Source of the DNA: Taenia hydatigena
Lineage: Eukaryota > Platyhelminthes > Cestoda > Cyclophyllidea > Taeniidae
Assembly (NCBI GenBank): GCA_036345935.2
Contig: JADWOT020000010.1
Coordinates: 88,943 to 152,942, forward strand
Length of the DNA stretch: 64,000 nucleotides
Direction: 5' to 3'
Shown here: positions 1 to 12,075 of the stretch, one piece after another
Numbering within the stretch: the first letter of the stretch is position 1
How the letters are laid out: each line of letters opens with the position of its first letter
The notes under the pieces: generated by a model
The model's input: only the letters and a program-made list of their open reading frames with translations
What the model was told of the DNA's origin: nothing
Database searches by the model: none
Position numbers and translations under genes: made by a program

Positions 1-1531
1 AGAGGAGGATTGTTCGACTAAATGTACGTTTCGTCCGCGTCGATAATGCAAGCTGTACGCTCTGTGAAGTAGGCAATGCAGCATGTCACAGAAAAGGAAT
101 ACTTGGTCCTAGAAAGTTACCATGCAGTGCTCTAAATGGGATAGGATTGAGCGATTGCATTTAAGCACCGAAAGAGCACGTTTAACCATGACGATGGGCA
201 TAATGCAGCGCCCATCTTCCTACTTTCTTCCAATGCAACCGAATTTAAAGGCCGATTTTTGTAAGTAGAATATGATCTGATGTCTCGCATCTCCAATGAC
301 AGCGGGAAGAATGCTTTGGCACCACTGATTGTCTTGGTTTGGCTGTCGGGCCCACCACTTGTACTTCTTGACTTCTACTTCTTAATTTGTGCGGCTGTTA
401 GAGGTAACGCGCTGTCTTACCATCTCCCGTATGTAAACAATTTTTTCAGCCACCCTTCTAGCCACTGTAGTTTCTTGTCAGTTGTGACACATTTCTTCGT
501 TGCCAGAAATGTGGCATCGGTCTCGATGTCAAAGTGGCAAACTAGCATTTGCATTTAAAGGTAGTTAATCTAACTCTTTTAACCTATACATCTTGCATGG
601 AAGGAGGCGAACGCTGGTGTCGTGTGTGAAATTAGCATTGCTATGCATCGATACGGTCGGAGTCTGCCTCGATTTGATGGTATTTACTTAGATGCTCTAA
701 TCTCAGAAGATTTTTTTAAACAGCTGCTTATACGCTTTTTACTCAGCTTGTTGCTTTAGGGAGTTCAAGTCTACCTTAAGAAATTAAGCCTATCGCGCAT
801 TCTACTGCGCTCAAGGTTGATTGAACACCCTGAAGGACTGCGAGAAATGCGACAAGAAAATACTAACACTTTGGTGGGATGCTGTGTGACACCAGATTCC
901 TTCAGTCTTGTCTTTCACTACTGTCATCGCGGAAGCCTTCAGGTGATAAATGAGGACCTCTTTAATTTTATTTTGCAATAATAACCCACCTATATCACCG
1001 CTTTCGTATGCAACATGAATAGCTGCATTTACAGTGGTACGCATGCAGTGTGTTTGGAGCCATTCTAGGAGAGGCAAGATATTAGGCACGGTAAGGAAAA
1101 AGCAAAAATTAATCAGCACAGAAACTTATTTTGAAGAGTGCAACATCCAAAAAATAGCTTTTAAGCAGCGGGCATGCTCGCTTTGTGAATCGTTCTTTGC
1201 AGTACATTAGTGCAATTACCATGCTTTCTATTCTGCTGCAAATGCTTCATTGTGGCCGTCTAAAGCTTTCAATTTTTAACATTGGAAGCATTGCCATTAA
1301 AAGTAAACATAATAGTTATGTAGGCAGTTACTTCGCCTAGTCTTACACTCCTTGAGATTGTTGTACCACAAAATTGGCGGGAACTACACGTCTGTAGTTC
1401 TAACACCGAATTTGTTCATATGCAACGGAGATTTTGTGCCACCATACACGGCACGCCTTCTTCTTTACTTCATGCTTCGTGTTACAGTTGCGTTATAATC
1501 GACTCAACTTTTAACACGCTTTTATGCGCAG
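1..1531. other. No recognisable gene; probable intron or upstream flank of the guanylate cyclase
   Basis: I looked for the missing 5' exons of the guanylate cyclase (extracellular domain, membrane span, start of the kinase-homology domain) and found none. The open frames here, up to about 100 codons, match nothing I recognise and are of a length expected by chance. The stretch is most simply a long intron, with the 5' exons lying before the window. Confidence 0.4.
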
Positions 1532-4259
1532 GATGTTATTAACAACAAAAGTATTACATTTGACTGGGACTTCAAGCTCTCTCGCATGACTGACTTCGTT
1601 CGAGTGAGTGGATGCTGTCTCATGGCTGTTTAAAAAATCTCCGCCCCTCTCGTCTCTAATTTGTGTATCTACTTCCGGTGGGCATCACAAGGGAATGGAG
1701 TACCTCCACAGCACAAGTCTCAAAGCCCACGGAAGACTAAAGTCAACCAATTGCGTTGTCAGTTGCCGCTACGTATTGAAAATCACTGACTTCGGCATTC
1801 CCAAGATTTACGACTTAACAGGCAGTTATCCTTCAATCAAATCTGAAGGTTAGTTGCATTGACTACCCGGCATTGTTTCACATCCATAGAAAAATTGTGG
1901 ACGGCGCCTGAGCTACTGCGCGATGAGACAGCGGCTTTGCTTGGAACTAAGCCAGGCGATGTCTATGCATTCAGCATAATAATGCACGAAGTTTTCCATC
2001 AGACGAAACCATATGGGCTAGATAATATGCAAGTGGAGGAGATTCTAGAACGCGTGATGTGCGAAGGAGAGCCTCCTTTTCGTCCAAAGGTGGGTAGTTC
2101 TCTTCACCCTAGCATACCACAGAAACAATCAGGTGAATTTAGGGGCGCAGCACTATTCGTGTCAATTTTTTAAGATTGCATTAAGGGACTCGTGTAGCAT
2201 TGCGTTGTATCACATTCTCTTTTGATGGCAATGTACAGGCCTGCCCAATTATCCTTTCCTCTTCAGCTTCTTGAAACAGGTGTCTCACCGACTTACATAG
2301 ACATTATACAGCGAGCGTGGTCAGAAAATCCTCAACTGAGACCAACATTCAAGGAGCCAAATGAAGAGATTCAACAAATGACCAGAGGAAAGTGGGTTTG
2401 CCATCGTTTATGACTCTCATGCTTATTTTGCAAGAAAAACGAACATTGTGGAGCATATGTTCAAAATGATGGAAGGCTACTCGAGTTGGTTGGAAGAAGA
2501 GGTAAAGAATCGAACGAATGGACTAGAGGATGAAAGGAGAAAGAAGGAAATTCTCATCTGTCGTTTGCTGCCTCCGTGAGTTGCCGTCCTCATCAAATCT
2601 AGTTGGCAGCATTGGTTGTTATGATTTCATTCTGTAACTTTGTATTTGTGTACGACCGCACAGGACTAGATCCTAAACAATGGGCGAGTGGATGAATAAA
2701 ATTAAGCTGGGATTGTAGGGTTGTGGCAGAAGCGCTGAAGGCGGGGGTCGCAGTCGTGCCTGAGACCTACGATGAGGTGTCAATCTATATTAGCGACATC
2801 GTCGGCTTCACAACTATTTCTGCAATGTCCACACCGCTGCAGGTTGTTGATCTTCTTAACGACTTGCACACATTGTTTGACAAGACGATTGCACACTACG
2901 ACGTCTACAAGGTGAGTTTAATTGGAGATGCTTTAGTCTGCCCACTGGTACAGATTAGACTCCCAACTCACCACATTCCTACATGCTTAAATAAAATGTG
3001 TTGCAGATCAAGCTTTATTAACTAATCGAACTATGAACTAACCGATTTCCACTTTTGCTTAATCTCACTAAGATCGAAAAAAATTACTTGTAAACCATTC
3101 GTTTAACTTGTCTAAAAGGATGACAACCTGGTGTGTAATGCAAATACTTGGTTGAATTTGCAGGATCTCATGCTACGTTCCTTTGCTCAATGGTCTAATC
3201 GATACCCACAGCTCTCACTGAACCACAAGCACAGATGGAACAGAAGTGCTCTCTATGCTCGCCATTAAACGCAAGGTTCACTCTTTCTAGGTGGAAACGA
3301 TAGGAGACGCCTACATGGTGACTTCGGGATTACCAGTCCGTAATGGACGACGCCACGCAGCTGAGGTCGCAACTATGGCCCTCGATCTGCTTAGTGCTTG
3401 TGGCGCTTTTACCATTAAGCACCTACCACAGGTCCCCTTGAGGCCGCGCATCGGTCTGCATAGTGGTTAGTTTGATGGATATCTGATCTCGTTTCCTTTC
3501 TAGTCCGTGCGTGCAAGATGCATATCAAGTTGGCCAAACAAGTGTCAAAGGCATTTGTGCAATGACTGCGGCAAAAGACCAGTCTGGACCTAAAATTCAA
3601 TGTCGCTATAAGCTGACTTCACGCTGTGATTAATGCCTTGTCACCATTGCCACATAGGTGCTGCATCATCTCATACATTCTTTCGCAATTATAGCTTTCC
3701 ATTTGAGACCATATTGTGTCCACTGAATTGCCATTAAACAGGTGAAATATGCTGATGGCTTCAAAAAAGTATGAAGCACTGTCCAATTAGCATGCAGCAA
3801 CCTTTCAAGAGCTGACTTTTAAATAAAGTATTTAACCTTCGCTTCTCATTGGGACTACAAACCGTGCAATCAGTTGCATAACATTGAAGAAACGATGCTC
3901 TGCTTACCTGCAGGACCTTGCGTTGCTGGTGTCGTAGGGTAAACAATGCCTCGTTACTGTCTCTTTGGTGATACCGTTAATCGAGCACTGAAGATGGAGT
4001 CATCTGGAGCCGGTTAGTGGCGCGCCCCTTTGCCTACATCCACTTCGCCATTACTCCAACGTAAAATCTTTTCCTTTCAGCATTCAGGATATACATCAGC
4101 GAAGCAATAAAGGAAATATTGGATGAAATCGGAGGCTACCATGCTGAGCATTGTGGTTCAGTTGAATTCGGAGGTGGTGTAGAGACGAGAAGTTATTGGC
4201 TCACTAGCAGTGACAATTTTTGCAAGCCTTTACCTCAACCGCCTCCATTAACAATGTAA
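1532..4259 (+). CDS. Receptor-type guanylate cyclase, 3' part, nine exons, one in-frame stop
   Basis: Family role: membrane receptors whose cytoplasmic kinase-homology and class III cyclase domains convert GTP to cGMP. Exons in order: 1532-1603, 1692-1848, 1890-2089, 2267-2391, 2435-2575, 2719-2911, 3291-3465, 3914-4012, 4081-4259. All introns are GT-AG, the reading phase is continuous and the exons sum to 447 codons. The first four exons carry the kinase-homology domain: GMEYLHS, then [11 protein letters not shown] (the catalytic Asp of an active kinase is absent, as usual in this family), ITDFG and [10 protein letters not shown]. Exon 5 is the dimerisation helix ([13 protein letters not shown]...). 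Exons 6-9 are the cyclase: SDIVGFT and GDAYMV keep both metal-binding Asp residues, VETIGDAYM supplies the guanine-selecting Glu, and [12 protein letters not shown] supplies the guanine-selecting Cys. A TAA interrupts exon 8 at 3940-3942, and the usual transition-state Arg after GDTVN is Lys (NRALKMES). The 5' part is not in the window. TAA at 4257-4259 ends the frame, although GTAAGC at the same place could instead be a donor to a C-terminal extension. Confidence 0.9.
3940..3942 (+). other. In-frame TAA inside the guanylate cyclase catalytic domain
   Basis: Exon 8 reads GPCVAGVVG, then TAA, then [13 protein letters not shown]. Family members have a Leu or similar residue at this position. 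Everything around the stop is still recognisable and in one frame, so this is a point nonsense change, an assembly error or a recoded codon rather than a wrong splice choice. Truncation here would remove the guanine-binding Cys and the substrate-stabilising Asn. Confidence 0.8.
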
Positions 4260-7200
4260 GCAATGTCACCTGCTATATGATTATCTCCTGAAAATTGGTT
4301 TTACATGGTTTTTTCGATCGCATCACAGCATTTTGTTACGCTGCCTGTAAAACATGACGTAGCTTAGCAAAGAGTTTTGTAAGCAGCAGGTGAAAAATAA
4401 GCTTCTTTGAATGATAGGTGGTAGATAGTGTTAGAATGGGATAGTTTTATGCAGCCTTTGCCCGTACCAATGCAGACAAATGTAACACAGGTTTTACCGG
4501 AAAGCCCAATATTATTCAGGTGATAAAGAGCCTAAACTAAGCCAAACTATTTTTAAACGCATCGATAGTCCACAAGGTTTAATTAGCGCTGGGCCCTTTA
4601 CTCTGGGTGAGCTACAGCTGTTTTGTGGACATAAGAATGCGATAGTTACTCACTATGGCACAACAGACTTAGTTATCAAGCAAAACTGCGAAACATCTTG
4701 CACTAATTGTTTTATGCTTTGTTTTGCAGTGGAGAATGCCATGGGCGAGTTGTACTGCAGACGCCGTTTCTTTGTTTCCTCATTGTTTACGATTCCACCT
4801 TCTCATCCCGCACACAAAGGGCAAGCGTTTTGCTTTGCTGGAGTTTAGACACTTAAGTTTCCTTCAAGAAACACATTGTGTGAAAATCCAAGTCTTGTAT
4901 CCATGAGGTAACATTGACGGATTTTGAGCGCTATTGTACACTCAGATGAGACGCAAGTCTGGCAACGATTATTTTAACTTCTGCAAAGCGACTCGTCTGT
5001 GATAGTCTGGTACGCATCCAGTTATGATCACTACTATTGACACGCTGTCGGTCACTTCTACCCTCTGCTAAGTAACAGTGTAGCGCGAATAAAAAAGGCA
5101 GTTGAGCTCATGCGTCAGACATGTGAGGCGATTGCGCGCATTGTTGCACTGTCGCGTGACACCAGGCATAGAAGTGGGTGACTGGCCTTAAACGTCCCTG
5201 ATCTTCCTCGACATCACTCTATCCTGAATGCGTTCCAGTTGCGTCACATCAAACCACTGATGTCGCAGTTGCTGTTTTTGCTCAAGAAAGCAAATTATTG
5301 TGTCAGCAGTCATCGCAGTGTCTCTAATTCACCCACACAGGGAAGCAAAAATCACAAGCGAGTCGCATTCATGGGCGGATGCAGCGGTAGAGAGTAAGAA
5401 AATGTGGAACTGATACTGTCTTCATTATTCAAATATTAGTCGTCCCATTCATCTTCATGACGGATGCTGCGATGCGAATGTCATCTTAATCACTACTTCC
5501 CAGTCCTGCTAATCGCAAATCAGTGAGTAACTGCTTGGAGAAGCGAGAAACGTTGAAATGATGGCCTTTGGAACTCATCAGGTTTCATTTGCTAGTAAGT
5601 GGCAGATGGACGAAGCACATTTGATTGGTAAGTTCCACGACTGTGATCTGTCTGTGGTTGGAGATTGTGGCGAATTGTCCCATGAACATTACTTATGTCA
5701 AAGCTCGCGTCAGTGCTCATCATATCCGGCGCATTGGTGACAACATACTACTCTTCAGGACGAAGCTAGCCTTTCCCAGTAAATAGCACATACTTGGATC
5801 GGTGATACACCGTGAAGACTATGTAATAGGAACAATTTCGGACCACACAATCATCTCTCGCGCCATTCTGACTAGCTCTCTTTGAACCTCAACCCTGCAC
5901 CTCGATCAAGATTGTTTCGTGCAGCAGACAAGCTTTTAGTAGTGATACTGCCGATTGCGCCAGAAATCACAAAGCATGCTGAGGCAATTTCCACGTATAT
6001 CCTTCTGATATTTAAAGCCGTCTGGGAGTTGGTGTACTCGATGTGCTATTTACTCTGGCTTATACCAGACACACAGTTTGGCATCAAATGCGTTAACAGT
6101 TCCTCATTGATCGAGCCTAGCCAGAAGGAAAAAATCACATGTCTCTCGAAATTGTACGCAAGCCATGTTCGTAGCCATCGCGCATTTTTTCGAATCACAT
6201 GCAGGTCATTCGCTTTGAAGTGCTTCTATTGTCTGATTATTCTGGCTATGAACTTGCCTGAGCTCAAGCTCGCGCACACAAACGTGATTTTCCCAATGCC
6301 ATAGTACTGAGTGACCAAATTGCAGCGTAGTTACTGTGGCACAATACTGCTCTACCCACTCCTTACCGCTTCTTCTGTTTTTTTTTTCAGGCTAGCCTGC
6401 GTCTATCCTGAGGGGGCAAAATACCCTTAAAATGCAACACTCATCTGAACAGCAGCGATGGATCGCATGCTTCTCTCAAATGATACATGGGGCATACAAT
6501 ACTCCATGTTTTGAAATCTCAATAATTTTGAACCCCCTACCAATTTTTGCTTTCCCCAACAGGAAAATGGTGTTCCTTACTTCAGTAAAGAGATCAACTC
6601 ATCCCAATTTAGCCGTTGTTGCGTTCCAATTGCTGAGACATTTGATCCATTCTTGCATTTTCATTGACAACATGCCGTGTCTGACACTTTTTGACATAAG
6701 ACACCTAGAGTTCTATCGAACAGCTCTTTTTGGCGAAGGCGACGTGCAAAACCACAGCATTAAGCGACACCAAACCGGTCCCAATTCGTGAGTAAAAACT
6801 TACGATTACTGGAACCTGAATAAAACGCCAAGTAGATAGACTGCATTAAAAACACTTGCAATAGCCGAAGAGATTGAAACTGTGAAACAGAACTATTATT
6901 CTGCCTGCCTAGTAGAAGTAGGGAAAGGATAAAGGGTCAGAGAGTTGTGCAATTCCACCCGTCATATCAATACGGCTAAATTAAAAATCATCAAGAGATT
7001 GTTTTCATACCTAGCTTAAAAGTAGGTGAATTGGCGAGGTTTACTTCTAAGCCTTAGGTAATAAAAAATGGTCAAACAAATTCGGTGGTTTTGTGCTATG
7101 GTAAATCCGAATGCATGGGGATTAGGAAATTAAAAAGAACTAGCTAATGGCATTTAATGCTAATTTGAGTCATCACACGTCATCATAGAAAACCACGGCA

Positions 7201-8253
7201 TAATTGGATCAGCCTTCCTTTTAATGCCTTCGATGAATACGCCAACTTCAAAGGGTCTATGTCTCTCAACAAAACGATCCGTAAAGTAGAAAACTCACGT
7301 TTAGTCCGATACCAGTGAAACAGATCAACTCAGACTCCAATGTCGGGCTCATGCCCTCTAGATACTGCTAATGAATGTAACCACTGAAAATAGACAAATG
7401 CATAGTTTTAAAGGAACATCCGAAAGACTTGACGTGTACATAGGTCGAAGTCTTTGTTGCCCATATGATTCTTTAAACAAAGGTCCCAACACAAAAGTGG
7501 GGCTGCTTATCTTGACACATTCTGCATGAGCGTTCTCGTACTTCATTTGTTCAGCGCTGCCTCACAAACGCTTGACAAGTGCATGCATCAGGCCACGTCC
7601 AGGAATCGCGAAGTACATGCAAAGCATAACTCGATACCGATGTAGAGACTTCCTGTAACAGAGAGCTTTACAGACCAGTTCGATGCGTGAATTTCAATAT
7701 TGCCGACCTGTAGATTTTGTTGGGACAGACTTGTATGAGAATCGGAAACTTAAAGACCCTCGAAATTAGCGGTGCTGGGCATTGCGAGATCCTCAGGCTA
7801 CTGGATTCTTCATCTGTCCATCTCTCATACGTTGCTTTCCTGTATAAGTCCTTTTTGATAGCGGATCTTTTGTGCTTTAGATCTTAAATGCTTGTTCGGA
7901 TCACCAACCCGGAATGAACGTTTATGTGAGCGCTATTACAAGAAAAAAGTTCAAAATCGGCAATTTACGATATCCGACTGCAGGCGCAAGCTAAGTTTCG
8001 GCAAAACCGCACGAAGGAACTTGAACGGCTTGGTCGTGTGCCTAAAGGAGGAGTGAAAGGAGGAGGTCACTCGGAGCGTTTGTATACGCTTTGCTTGTCA
8101 TGCAATTACAGGCTGTTTCTGTCTGCCCTCAAAAGCTTCAGACGTTGTCACGCCTTGGCTTGAAAAAATGAAGCCCTTGCAACTCGATCATGCATATCCG
8201 ATAATGCCAGTCGACTAAAGCAGTACGAGGCGTTGATTTCCGGTCCCCAAATT
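4260..8253. other. No confident gene
   Basis: The stretch follows the cyclase and runs to the assembly gap. Frames of 119 and 140 codons at about 6432-6791 and 5882-6304 (+) show no family motif and are of chance length. A pyrimidine-rich acceptor-like tract lies at about 6376-6390, but no exon after it could be supported. Confidence 0.4.
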
Positions 8254-8353
8254 NNNNNNNNNNNNNNNNNNNNNNNNNNNNNNNNNNNNNNNNNNNNNNN
8301 NNNNNNNNNNNNNNNNNNNNNNNNNNNNNNNNNNNNNNNNNNNNNNNNNNNNN
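8254..8353. other. Assembly gap of 100 N
   Basis: Exactly one hundred unknown bases, the conventional placeholder for a scaffold join of unknown size. The order and distance of what lies on each side are therefore not guaranteed. Confidence 0.98.
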
Positions 8354-10008
8354 CGCTGCTTCCGGGCGCCTCAATGTGAGTAAAGAGCCCTTGATTGAAC
8401 CCTTCTATAATGAGTTTTCAACGTCCCTGCAGATATTTTGTAGGCGAGTTAATGTATGCAATTCATAAACTGTCCAATTCTCCCAATTCTCTAATTTACC
8501 CATCCACTAATGTTTCAACCACCTCACCTACCGTGTGATTGATTGATTGACTGACTGAATGAGTTGCTGATTAATTCATTGAAATGTTCATTCCCTTGCT
8601 CCTTTACTTTCTTTTAAGCTGTTTTGTTGTTTGTTTGATTGCTTAGTGCCCTCCTTCGGCCCGCCCGTCAATGGAGGTGGCAGCACAATACTGAAGCCAT
8701 GACTATGGTATTCCTGCCTTCCTCCCAATCTCTCTCCCTCCTCCCTTCCTTGCTTGCATGAAAATTCAGGGTTGGCACGGTTGACTTATGAGTGTTCTTC
8801 TTTTAAAACTAACACGTTTTAGCAGATGACAGTCACACCTTTCGCACATTTGAAACTCTTTCTCAAGGCTACAAGACAGCATGTCACAAATGCACTTGTC
8901 ATCAGTGCCAACAATCAACTGCAACCCAACAAAACAAAGAATATTTGAAAGCCCGATGGAATGAATTATTCTGCATCTGTCACGGAGTCACACAAATGAG
9001 CTACGGTCAACAGTGCTTTAAGTCGTAACAAAACATCTCCATCACTACTGCATGCATACCCACTGTAGCGCCTTCAGCCTTCCCTCACCCCAAGAACACC
9101 AAATAAAACGCAACATTCGAGCAGAATACACGTCTCTTCCACATACCCACGACCCACTCAGCGAAGGTACAACGGTGGGGAAAACGAGTGGCCCCACCAC
9201 CAACACTCGTAATTTAGCGAACTACCGATGCTTTACACAATCCATCTCTCCGCCTCCAGCGCCATCCTCCGTTCTCTTCTTGGTAATTGTACCGCATCTG
9301 CCATCTCCTCCTCACCTCCTATGGCCGAAGCGCATTCCGTAGGGAATGATGGGGATCCACCGACCACCATACCTACAAGCGAAATACCAAATCCTGCCAA
9401 CGATACAACCTCAAGACCATGACATTAACGGAACAACTAAGACTTGATGTGACTATCAGTCACAAACCTAGTGCCACATGGTAGCCGTACGTCGACAAAC
9501 TTAACTAATTGCATTAGGCAACATCAACACTCCTCAGTGCCATTAACCGACAGATATGGTCGTTAAACAACGCACACGCGCACACCCACACAATTTGATA
9601 AGGGAATCAACTGCATATGTTAGATTCTGCAGAACCAATTTGGGCATAAAGTCATTGGACATTTACCGATTCTCTTGCCAATTAATCGCACTCTGGCAAT
9701 GTCACCCCACTCACTGCAACACATTGAAACGCCTCCTTGCGTAAGTTATGCATGCACAGAAACTTCTCAACAACTTGTGTCGAATTTCTTCAGCATTGGT
9801 CAAACCACTTTCAAGCATATACAGCTCACAATAACCACGATTCCGATTACTCCACAACCCTTTCATATTGGCCTTACTTCATACCATACTATTGTCAAAG
9901 GCCACAGAAAGTAGACATCCTATTTTAAAAAAATAAACAAACAAAACTAATATTTGTAGACCAACGATAACATCGGACTTAATTTATGCAACATTTCGTC
10001 TTACAAGC
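8354..10008. other. No confident gene; becomes A/C-rich on the + strand
   Basis: From about 9.0 kb the + strand is markedly rich in A and C and poor in G, which opens several overlapping proline/threonine-rich frames (for example 9228-9422, +). Because several frames open together, composition explains them better than coding does. Confidence 0.4.
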
Positions 10009-12075
10009 AAGTACTCACCAGACTACCTTTTAGCACCAAAGCACTGGGTCCATTCTTTCATAACTCCTCCAAGCACAAAACTCACGCTACTTATGGCCTG
10101 TAAGAATAAACATTAAACATCGAGAAGGGAAATCTTCAGCAGGATTGACTGGTCGAATGACTGCAACATCACAACTGTCGACGACGATGACGACGACGAG
10201 TTCAAGGACACATAGTGCCGTCTCAGTGGACTCCCATGGGCTGACTTCTACAGCCACATTCGCCTTCTCTAATGCCACCGTCAGCAATGATGCATACTGT
10301 TGGCAGCCGGATGAGTCCGTGATGACGTTGAAAAGCGACCCATACCCAACTGCGCGGGCGGTGGAGGTTGCAGAACGATTGCTGGTCAATAGGGCTGTCC
10401 GTCTTCACCACCATCTACCATCCTTGAGAGGCTAACTAGTCAAATCAAAAACAATACGCTAAAAACTTTGCGCCCGAAATTAGCACCGTGCAATGTTTAA
10501 TGCTTATCGCAAAATACTCTAGGGGAAAAAACTACACTTGCCGTACTTTAAGTTTGCAACGACTTTGACACCATGTAAAGCCAAGTGATTCCTGATATAA
10601 ACCACTATCCAATCAACCACCGGGACAGCTTCAATTGCTCCCCTTCAAAATTATTCTGCAAAACGATCAAGTGATGAAAAGTGCTATTGCTAGATAACAA
10701 AAACTCGCCCGAATTCATTTCCTCATGCTCATTCAACAAAAAAGTTTAATCGCGTTTCGACCTGTTCATATACGTGCACACAACTATAAACAAGTCAACT
10801 TTATGCATTCCATATACATAAACTGAGAAGTAACACAAAATACATTCGCGTACAGTGAAAAAGTCAGTAAATACAAAGATAAAAGGCACACTTTAAAATG
10901 CAAACATGTCGGAATTCCAGAAAAGGGTCCAGAGTAGATTTCTAAACAGCTCTGCAGCACTGCCGCCCATTTCCACCCCAATTCACCGGCCTTTCTCAAC
11001 GCGATCATAAGCCTGCCTGCCAGCTCAACACCAACCTCCCATCCATCTCGTCTGTTTACCTGCTGACCAAGAGAGCTAACACCTATCGCTATGCCATCAA
11101 GCGCAACAACATCATCCATGGCAATATCCACATCGCAGGCCAAAAAAGACGCCCCCGCAAATGATTTGGATATCCCACATTGCATATCATTCCACACGCC
11201 CATCACATGTAGCTTCACCAATACTGTAAATTCGTAGTATCCAAAAAGTACAAAAGGAAAAAGTGGAAAAGCAGATACACAAACGTCTGATGACCGGCCA
11301 CATCAACACATACAAGCAAATATTATATTTAAAAAACCAAACGTTTAAGACCGCTACAAGGCAACGTCTGTTTAGCAATGCGAAATTGCCCAGCGAAGAG
11401 TTACAGGTCTCTCAGCAACCATCCCCCTGCTCCTCAATCAGCCTCATACACTAACTCATTTCAGAGCTGAACCCACATAACAAGTTTCATAAAGATACTA
11501 TCAACACACGAACGTGGTCTCGAGGCCAAGAAACGACCGAATCGCGAAGTGCCCTGCACACTCCATACATTTCTCACCAAAGCAGATATTATATGCATTA
11601 ACATAACGCACCCACTACCATGCATAAATACGAAAGGATCTACGAAGAAGTGGTAAGAACATATTGCACAAAATAGCGCACATCGGTTTTATCACCGCGC
11701 GAGACGTATCGACCAATAAAGTACAACCTAATCTTACCTAAGAAATGCAATGAGTAATAGCGACGGCGAGATTCGCACTGTGTTGCTAGGTGTCACTACC
11801 ACGCCCAGCAGATAATGCCGCATCAAAAATACACATTCCTGTCAAGTGAAATAATGACGACCAACATGCATACCAAGTGAGACCCATTATTTACTGAAGT
11901 TTCTGCTTTCTAAACAAATGGAGCCTCTCAGCTATAATTCAAGCACACTTGCAAGCACCAAGCACTTCACACTAAAATGAAGATTAAAACCAACCACGCA
12001 ATCGCGACTCGGCATAACAAATAAGTATGATTAAGATTCGTCATTATAAAGCAAAACTGGCCTCTGCACTTTCTA
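10009..12075. repeat. Dispersed direct repeat, copy 1 (partner at 60579-62505)
   Basis: The sequence from AAGTACTCACCAGACTAC to about GATTAAGATTCGT recurs at 60.58-62.5 kb in the same orientation, in blocks that look 85-96% identical by eye and are separated by indels. Copy 1 holds about 120 bp near 10310-10430 that copy 2 lacks. On the minus strand both copies keep one frame open for about 115 codons (10784-11221 here), including the words GVEL, IALRKAGELGWKW and EIYSGPF. Substitutions I counted in one block were about seven amino-acid-changing to three silent, which does not look like purifying selection. No terminal inverted repeat or LTR was seen, so the class is unknown. Confidence 0.8.

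Noticed and set aside
5882..6304. 140-codon open frame, + strand
   Set aside because: No motif and no splice context. Several frames of this length are expected by chance in 64 kb at this composition.
9052..9422. Proline-rich frames open in two phases
   Set aside because: Both phases open together because the strand is A/C-rich; no single frame is favoured.
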